Below, in pieces: positions 58,978 through 64,000 of a DNA stretch of 64,000 bases. The translations under genes and the position numbers were made by a program. Source of the stretch: Anaerolineae bacterium (GTDB taxonomy: Bacteria > Chloroflexota > Anaerolineae > Aggregatilineales > Phototrophicaceae); contig JAJEBK010000043.1 of NCBI GenBank assembly GCA_022823945.1, positions 1-64,000 of the forward strand, written 5' to 3'. The stretch's first letter is position 1, and each line of letters begins with the position of its first letter. Below the pieces are notes generated by a model. It had not been told where the DNA came from. It worked only from the letters and a program-made list of their open reading frames with translations, and searched no databases.

Positions 58978-59117
58978 GCGCAACCGCTGCGAATAGGCAG
59001 AATGCTGTCAGCATCGTACAAAATGCGCGGACATAACTTGGTGAAAATGCGCAAGGCGGCGCAGCGTTTGGGGCGTTACGATGACGCGACTACCCATCTT
59101 CGCTGGATGCCGCCACC

Positions 59118-59753
59118 TTGGAAGTTCTGTTTTTCTCCGCATTCGCTATGTCTCTGGCATTTGCTGTTCAGCCTGGCGTCATTGGTTTTGAATCGCTGCG
59201 GCGAGGGATTTCGCATGGCTGGACGGCGGCTCTACATGTGGAATTGGGCTCGCTGCTGGGCGATGGTGTCTGGGCGATCATCGCGCTGCTGGGCGTGTCG
59301 ATCCTCTTCCAAAATCGCTGGGTGACCATGCTGCTGGGCGTGTTCGGCTGCGTCCTGCTGTTGCGATTCGCCTGGGATGCCTGGCGAGCCTCGCGCGCGG
59401 ATGTTGAGATGGCTGGCGCGGGCGATGAACAAGCGAATCATCTGCTGGCTGGCGCGATGCTTTCGCTGTCCAATCCGCAGAATATCACCTTTTGGGTGGG
59501 CATGAGCGGCACGATCATCGGCATCGGCTTCCTGGATCCTCAGCCAATTCATCTGCTCGTCTTTTTCGCCGGCTTCATGATTGCGCAGGTTTGCTGGTGT
59601 TTCTTCTTTGCCACGCTGGTCGAATTTGGACGCCGCCTGCTCAACCAGCGCCTCTTCCGCTGGATCAACCTGGCCTGCGCTGTTTTCTTGGCCTATATGG
59701 GCGTGTCGCTGCTCGCGCAGACTGCACGCATGAGCCTGGCGCACTTCGTCTAG
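59118..59753 (+). CDS. LysE/RhtB family exporter
   Basis: 211 residues with about six membrane helices. The start is a TTG (MEVLFFSAFAMSLAFAVQPG), where PG after the first helix is the LysE-family hallmark; GWTAALHVELGSLLGDGVWAIIALLG, LSLSNPQNITFWVGM and FFATLVEFGRR match later motifs. Members export amino acids or analogues. Its TAG overlaps the convergent small gene through CTAG at 59750-59753. Confidence 0.85.
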   Translation: MEVLFFSAFAMSLAFAVQPGVIGFESLRRGISHGWTAALHVELGSLLGDGVWAIIALLGVSILFQNRWVTMLLGVFGCVLLLRFAWDAWRASRADVEMAGAGDEQANHLLAGAMLSLSNPQNITFWVGMSGTIIGIGFLDPQPIHLLVFFAGFMIAQVCWCFFFATLVEFGRRLLNQRLFRWINLACAVFLAYMGVSLLAQTARMSLAHFV

Positions 59754-59950
59754 GCACCTGCTTTGGCGGTCGCAATTACGCGGCAAATGTAAGCGGGCAC
59801 ATCGTATCTGCGCCCGTCGCTCCTTGATACCACCCCCAGCCAGCCATTGCGATAGATGTACACGATGGTGTAAGCGCCGCGCGCCGCCTCTCGGTAGGGC
59901 ACCGTCAAGCGCACAACCGCGCCACACGCTAACTCGCCACCCATCCGCAT
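59750..59950 (-). CDS. small hypothetical protein behind a near-consensus promoter
   Basis: 66 residues from the ATG at 59950, with GAGG about 9 bases upstream. Sequence: GGELACGAVVRLTVPYREA, then GAYTIVYIYRNGWLGVVSRS, then RRYDVPAYICRVI. The short strands suggest a small SH3-like barrel. Family not recognised. Support for it being real comes from the ribosome site, the promoter at 60029-60057 and the CTAG-overlapping stop. Confidence 0.6.
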   Translation of the reverse strand: MRMGGELACGAVVRLTVPYREAARGAYTIVYIYRNGWLGVVSRSDGRRYDVPAYICRVIATAKAGA

Positions 59951-60028
59951 CAAAATTCGCCTCGTAGCTGATGTGGGCAAGCGCGGCGAAACTGACCGGG
60001 CTGCCCTGTGTAAGAATTCTGCAACCCG

Positions 60029-60057
60029 ACTATAGAACATATATTCTGTTATGTCAA
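60029..60057 (-). promoter_or_regulatory. near-consensus promoter with a LexA-like palindrome in the spacer
   Basis: Minus strand: TTGACA (60057-60052, perfect), 17-base spacer, TATAGT (60034-60029, 5 of 6). The spacer and -10 edge contain AGAACATATATTCT on the plus strand (60034-60047), a near-palindrome with GAAC-N4-ATTC, one base from the Gram-positive-type LexA box GAAC-N4-GTTC. The start near 60022 leaves about 70 bases before the small gene. Confidence 0.7.
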
Positions 60058-60066
60058 GATTGTATT

Positions 60067-60210
60067 AATCCCCTCCCCCAGCCCTCCCCAATGAGACCGC
60101 GTAGGGGCGAGGCGGTGACTCGCCCATTTAACCCCTCCCCGACGAGTCAGGGAGGGGAGTCACGGTATGTGTCTCCGCCTGACCTGTCGGGGGGACCGAG
60201 GGGGTTGACC
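60067..60210. repeat. repeat cluster: C/G-rich modules with GTAGGGGCGA hairpin copy 6
   Basis: Contains CCCCTCCCCCAGCCCTCCCC (60070-60089), a GTAGGGGCGA hairpin at 60101-60126 (GGGCGAG 60105-60111 pairs with CTCGCCC 60119-60125), CCCCTCCCCGACGAGTC...GGGAGGGG (60133-60158) and CTGACCTGTCGGGGGGACC (60178-60196). The last module returns at 61999-62030. No gene lies in 60041-60219. Confidence 0.7.
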
Positions 60211-60219
60211 TGGCGCGCT

Positions 60220-60750
60220 TTAGATCTCTACATAGCGCTTCCACACTTCCGGACCAGACCCCAGCGCGATGACCAGGTAGCTGGTCCGCGGCGTCTTGGG
60301 TTCCCACAACAGTCGCATGCCAGCGACATTGTGCAGGCGATTGCCCTTGCGGTGGTTGCAGCGCGCGCAGGCGCAAGCCGTGTTCGACCAGGTGTCTTTG
60401 CCGCCCTGGCAGCGCGGGATAATGTGATCAATCGTGAAGTCGCGCTTGGTCAGGACGCGCCCTCGCGCCTGCGAGCCCAGCTGGACGCCGCAGTAGATGC
60501 AGGTGTAATGATCTCGCACCAGCACGCCCTTGCGGCTCCAGTGCGATTTGCGGCGCGGCACATTGACATACGACCGCAAAGCGATGACCGACGGCACGGC
60601 AAATCTGGCGCGCACTGTATTCAGGTATTGGCCAGTCTGTTCTACCGCGATGGCTTTGCCCGCCAGCAGCAGGTTCATCGCGCGCGGCACCGTGATGACA
60701 GACAGGGGCTCCCAGGTGCTGCCATTCAACAGCAACACCCGCAACTGCAT
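60220..60750 (-). CDS. HNH endonuclease
   Basis: 176 residues from the ATG at 60750. The N-terminus VLLLNGSTWEPLSVITVPRAMNLLL is typical of a common family of chromosomal HNH proteins. The nuclease part has zinc CxxC pairs (CIYC 84-87, CACARC 126-131), and FTIDHIIPRCQGGKDTWSN carries the metal DH at 108-109 and the Asn/His region. Role unknown, possibly DNA repair or mobile-element related, but no mobile neighbours are seen. Confidence 0.88.
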   Translation of the reverse strand: MQLRVLLLNGSTWEPLSVITVPRAMNLLLAGKAIAVEQTGQYLNTVRARFAVPSVIALRSYVNVPRRKSHWSRKGVLVRDHYTCIYCGVQLGSQARGRVLTKRDFTIDHIIPRCQGGKDTWSNTACACARCNHRKGNRLHNVAGMRLLWEPKTPRTSYLVIALGSGPEVWKRYVEI

Positions 60751-60924
60751 GACACTTGCGCTGGACACCGCCGGGCTCGCCTCTCTGCTCGCTTGCCAGA
60801 TCTGTTTCAAATGCTGCCGGTGAGTATAGCAAGGTTCAGCCAGCCTGCCGAGCGCAAGCAGGGTCCTCAACCATTTCTTAATGCAAAGCGGCGCGCCTTG
60901 CCCGCTTTACTCGCTCGCATCCCT

Positions 60925-61947
60925 ATGGTACGAATCATGCCTATGCTGAGCAAACCCGACCTGCCCGACCAATGTCTAAAGAATGTCCTCAGCGCCGCCT
61001 ATGACATTGCGCCGACTGCGCTGGAGTTTCTGCCGATAGGCAACGACTCGCGCGCTTGGTCCTTTCGCGTCGAGGCTGGAACGACCCAATACTTCGCAAA
61101 ATTGCGCCGCGGCGGACTGAAACAGGCGGCTCTGCATGTGTCGCATACCTTGCAGCGACTGGGCATCAAGCAGGTTGTCGCGCCGCTGGCGACACTGGCT
61201 GGCGACCTGTCCGCGCCTGTCAATGCGGAGTTTTCGCTGATTCTGTACCCCTTTGTAGCGGGCAGATCGGCTTGGGGGATGCCTCTGGAGCCCGCGCAAT
61301 GGCGAGCCTGGGGAGAAATCGTGCGCGCTATCCATGACGCGCCGGTCAGCAGCCAGCTGGGAAAAGTTGTCGAGCGCGAGGTCTTCGGCGTAAAGTGGCT
61401 ATCCAGCATTGCCTTGGTGGAACGCGCTTTGGAAGCAGGCACATTCAAAAGCGAAGCCGCGCGGCGCGTTGCGAAAATCTGGCGCGAACAAGCTGACGAG
61501 ATTGCTCTGTGCAAAGGGCGGTACTGCGCCCTGGGAGAACATCTGGCACAGCAAGCGCCGCTTTTTGTCATCTGCCATGCCGATATCCACGCCGCCAACA
61601 TCATCATCTCTGACGAAGCCGACATACATATCGTCGACTGGGACGAGGCTCTGCTCGCGCCAAAGGAACGCGACCTGATGTTCTTCTTGGGCGATGGGCA
61701 CACGCCGCAAAGCGAAGCCGCTTTCTTGGCTGGATACGGCGATTGCCACATCGACCAGGCCGCGATCGCCTATTATCGCTACGACTGGACGCTGCAAGAA
61801 TTTGCGGATTATGGCGAGCGCGTCTTCTGCGCCAGCTACCTCGGCGAGCCAGATCTGGCGCTGGCGCTGCGAGAGTTCGAGAAGCTCTTTGCGCCCGACG
61901 ATGTCGTCCAGCGCGCGCACGCAGCCTTCGCCCGCATCCCCGGCTGA
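60925..61947 (+). CDS. aminoglycoside phosphotransferase (APH)-like kinase
   Basis: About 340 residues; the first plausible ATG is 60925, with others at 60937 and 60943. The kinase-like fold is shown by FAKLRRGG (phosphate/ATP Lys), the Brenner motif CHADIHAANI with D220 and N225, and IVDWDEA with D238. ERDLMFFLGDG follows, as in APH/choline-kinase proteins. The substrate cannot be read from sequence; antibiotic resistance should not be assumed. A long open frame upstream of 60925 overlaps the HNH gene and is not supported. Confidence 0.83.
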   Translation: MVRIMPMLSKPDLPDQCLKNVLSAAYDIAPTALEFLPIGNDSRAWSFRVEAGTTQYFAKLRRGGLKQAALHVSHTLQRLGIKQVVAPLATLAGDLSAPVNAEFSLILYPFVAGRSAWGMPLEPAQWRAWGEIVRAIHDAPVSSQLGKVVEREVFGVKWLSSIALVERALEAGTFKSEAARRVAKIWREQADEIALCKGRYCALGEHLAQQAPLFVICHADIHAANIIISDEADIHIVDWDEALLAPKERDLMFFLGDGHTPQSEAAFLAGYGDCHIDQAAIAYYRYDWTLQEFADYGERVFCASYLGEPDLALALREFEKLFAPDDVVQRAHAAFARIPG

Positions 61948-62035
61948 CCCCTCCCCCAGCCCCCCGTCAGGACGGAGAGGGTAGCCAAGGCTTGCTTCCC
62001 CCTGACCTGTCGGAGGGATTGTGGGGGTATCAAGT
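61948..62035 (+). repeat. G/C-rich repeat with the CTGACCTGTCGG module
   Basis: ACCCCTCCCCCAGCCCCCC (61948-61966) followed by GGACGGAGAGGG, then CCCCTGACCTGTCGGAGGGA and GTGGGGGTA (61999-62027). It matches the last module of the 60067-60210 cluster. It lies directly upstream of the final gene. Confidence 0.6.
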
Positions 62036-62076
62036 ATACTTGCCTGCGAAGGGCAACTATTCGGGAGGCGAAACCC

Positions 62077-64000
62077 ATGCGCAGACAGATCTGTCTTGCA
62101 TTTGCCTTATTCAATCTGCTGATGCTGGCTGGCGCGCTCCACATCGCCGCGCAGGTAAATCAAGCCGCCTACCTGGCGGTAACGGATGTTCAGCCCTCGC
62201 CCGCCGGTCAGCTGGGCTTGGAAGACACGGTCACTTTCTGGTTCAATCGCCGAGTGGATTGCGCGGAGGCAGAAGCGGCATTTTCCTGGCAGCCCGCCAC
62301 TCGCGGCGAGCTGAGCTGCGATGAATATTCGCTTGGCTTCGAGCCAGTTGACGCATTCCAGCGCGGCCAGCATTACACCTTTCGCTTGAATACGCCGCTG
62401 GCTGCCAAAGATGGCGCGCCCTTGCTCGATCCCTTCCAGGTTGTTTTTTCCACTGTTGGCTTTCTGACTATCGCAGATGCGTTTCCGTTGCCGGGCAGCT
62501 CGCTGGCGGAGGTGGATTCCGCCATCACCGTGGCATTTGACGCGCCGGTCGTTCCACTTGCCTTGTCGACGGATAGCGACATACTGCCGCAGCCGCTGAG
62601 TTTGTCGCCCGCGGTCGCCGGACTTGGCGAATGGGTCAATAGCGCCGTTTATGTCTATACGCCACACCAGCCACTGGCCGGCGATACGGAATATACTGTG
62701 ACAATTTCCGCCGACCTGGTCGCGGTTGATGGCTCGGTCCTGGCGGGCCCGGCAAGCTGGTCGTTCAAAACAGTGCCGCCCACAATCGTTGCTATCGAGC
62801 CGCCGCCCGATACAAACGGGTTGATTTTGGATCCGCGCATCCAGATCCGCTTCGATCAACCGCTCTCACAAAACCTGGTCGAGCGCGCCTTCCGCTTTGA
62901 AGCGCTGCCGGACAGCGACCATCCGGACATCGCGGGCAGTTTTGAATGGGCGGAAGATGGCCTGGGTTTCGCTTATATCCCCGATCGGCGGCTGGCGTTG
63001 GACACGGTGTATACAGCCAGTTTTGATGGCGAATTGCTGCCGGGTCTGCGCATAGCTGGCAGCTCCCAAGCGCCCGACTGGTTCTACACCACAGTCGGCG
63101 CGCCACGCATAATCGACACAGAGCCGCGCGATGGCGAACAAGACGCCTTTACGCACGGGCTGTCGCTCTACTTCGCATCGCCCATGGATATCGACTCGCT
63201 GGCTGGCAAAGTGCGCATCGAGCCAGCGCCCGCCGAAGCGCCGCTTACCTATTACAGCGACTGGAACAACCGCTATGCCGTGTCTTTTGATGCCCAGCCA
63301 GACACGAACTATCGCGTCACAGTCGCTGCTGGCATGCGGGACATCTATGGGAATGCCATCGCCGAACCGCTGACTATTGCGTACAAAACCGAGCCGCGTC
63401 CGCCGGAAGTCGGCTTTGTCATGCCCGGCGATGTCGGCTTTACTGACGCGCAGCCGCCGACCCGGTTGCAGGTCTATCATCGCGGCGTCGAGCATGTCGA
63501 TCTGGCGCTGTATAGGCTTTCGCGAGAAGACTTCGTCGCGCGCCTGACCGATCCTGAACATTATTCTCCCGCCGATGACTACCGCCCACCCGAGTCGGGC
63601 TTGTTGCATAGCTGGCGTATCTCTGGCACAGAAGAGAAATCCCGCCAGACCGAGACCGTGACTCTGGCAGAAAACGGATTGGCGCCAGGAATCTATTTCG
63701 CCGAGCTAAGCGCGCCAGGGCTGGATCTTCGCTGGGCGCCGACCAGACACTTCCTGATCGTGGCTAATGCTGTGCTGACGATGAAGCAATCCGTCAGCAA
63801 ACTGACGATCTGGGCGCTTGATGCCAGCAGCGGCGCGCCGATCGGCGGCCAGCGCATCCGTGTCTATGGTCCCGATTCCAGTGAGATTGGCAGTGGTTTC
63901 AGCGACTCGCAGGGCATCGCGCAGATCGATCTGCCGCCAGCAAAAGAGCGCTATGCGGGCTACGCCGCTGTGCTGGATGCAGGCGAGCATTTTGGCATCG
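62077..64000 (+). CDS. alpha-2-macroglobulin-like protein, N-terminal part (partial)
   Basis: An open frame from the ATG at 62077 (GGGAGG 10 bases upstream) continues past the window end, 641 codons visible. A signal peptide (CLAFALFNLLMLAGALHIAA) is followed by repeated Big_5/SbsA-type Ig-like domains, seen as YTFRLNTPLAAKDG, YTVTISADLVAVDG and YRVTVAAGMRDIYG at about 100-140 residue intervals. Near residue 560 the pattern changes to macroglobulin MG-like strands (LTMKQSVSKLTIWALDASSG, GGQRIRVYG, FSDSQGIAQIDL). Bacterial members trap proteases. The thioester region, if any, is beyond the window. Confidence 0.8.
   Translation, partial: MRRQICLAFALFNLLMLAGALHIAAQVNQAAYLAVTDVQPSPAGQLGLEDTVTFWFNRRVDCAEAEAAFSWQPATRGELSCDEYSLGFEPVDAFQRGQHYTFRLNTPLAAKDGAPLLDPFQVVFSTVGFLTIADAFPLPGSSLAEVDSAITVAFDAPVVPLALSTDSDILPQPLSLSPAVAGLGEWVNSAVYVYTPHQPLAGDTEYTVTISADLVAVDGSVLAGPASWSFKTVPPTIVAIEPPPDTNGLILDPRIQIRFDQPLSQNLVERAFRFEALPDSDHPDIAGSFEWAEDGLGFAYIPDRRLALDTVYTASFDGELLPGLRIAGSSQAPDWFYTTVGAPRIIDTEPRDGEQDAFTHGLSLYFASPMDIDSLAGKVRIEPAPAEAPLTYYSDWNNRYAVSFDAQPDTNYRVTVAAGMRDIYGNAIAEPLTIAYKTEPRPPEVGFVMPGDVGFTDAQPPTRLQVYHRGVEHVDLALYRLSREDFVARLTDPEHYSPADDYRPPESGLLHSWRISGTEEKSRQTETVTLAENGLAPGIYFAELSAPGLDLRWAPTRHFLIVANAVLTMKQSVSKLTIWALDASSGAPIGGQRIRVYGPDSSEIGSGFSDSQGIAQIDLPPAKERYAGYAAVLDAGEHFGI

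Noticed and set aside
59971..60924. Long in-frame extension upstream of the APH-like kinase
   Set aside because: It crosses repeat elements and the HNH gene on the other strand, and kinase homology begins only near 60960.

Overview
The window is a gene-dense bacterial chromosome segment of moderately high GC, with about 55 protein genes, two tRNAs and several families of short intergenic repeats. The best guess for the source is a member of the Chloroflexota, probably Anaerolineae or a close relative. This is an inference from gene content (a class II B12-dependent ribonucleotide reductase, a division/wall cluster without mraZ, a 4-alpha-glucanotransferase next to a GH13 enzyme, Uma2 nucleases, a NarI-like/HdrD-like membrane Fe-S protein) and from GTAGGGGCGA-type hairpin repeats. 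It was not tested against a database.

Layout. 1-2467: the end of a gene entering from the left, a family-4-like uracil-DNA glycosylase, and two Uma2 nucleases created by a tandem duplication that also copied the glycosylase 3' end. 2481-10720: metabolic and hypothetical genes (M20 amidohydrolase, GNAT proteins, coaX, solute-binding protein, LOG protein, secreted protein) separated by two large composite repeats. 10777-17362: a leftward operon DinB-hisS-malQ-GH13-hypothetical-tadA followed by tRNA-Ser. 17529-24562: a membrane NarI/HdrD-like oxidoreductase, a GNAT protein, two tandem PMT-like membrane glycosyltransferases and a methyltransferase. 24559-28070: lpdA, a SpoU methyltransferase and the infC-rpmI-rplT translation operon. 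28168-32118: a Cys-rich small protein, an arginase-fold protein and nrdJ. 32362-46231: a leftward dcw cluster reading rsmH-ftsL-ftsI-mraY-murD-ftsW-murG-murC-murB-ftsQ-ftsA-ftsZ, without murE, murF or mraZ. 46357-49176: uvrC and an unusual two-gene unit with a DUF2335-like membrane protein. 49180-52294: a serine operon (serB-like, HAD hydrolase, serA-like). 52435-58977: an SDR enzyme, a beta-oxidation pair (fadN/fadB-like plus thiolase), a methyltransferase and an M20 peptidase. 59118-64000: LysE-type exporter, a small gene behind a near-consensus promoter, HNH nuclease, APH-type kinase, and the start of an alpha-2-macroglobulin-like protein leaving the window.

The dcw genes supply UDP-MurNAc-peptide steps, lipid I/II synthesis (MraY, MurG), the FtsW polymerase and the FtsZ/FtsA/FtsQ divisome. 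The FtsI homologue in the same cluster carries substitutions in all three transpeptidase motifs (SxxQ, SLH, KPG), which is the most striking protein-level oddity here. Other enzymes with changed key residues are the uracil glycosylase (no Fe-S cysteines), the SerA-like dehydrogenase (His in place of the usual Arg) and the arginase-like protein (Cys in place of the first metal His). At DNA level the most interesting items are a composite twin-hairpin repeat with a G-quadruplex-capable arm (three copies), the UDG-tail/Uma2 tandem duplication, and a promoter whose spacer holds a LexA-like palindrome in front of a 66-residue gene.
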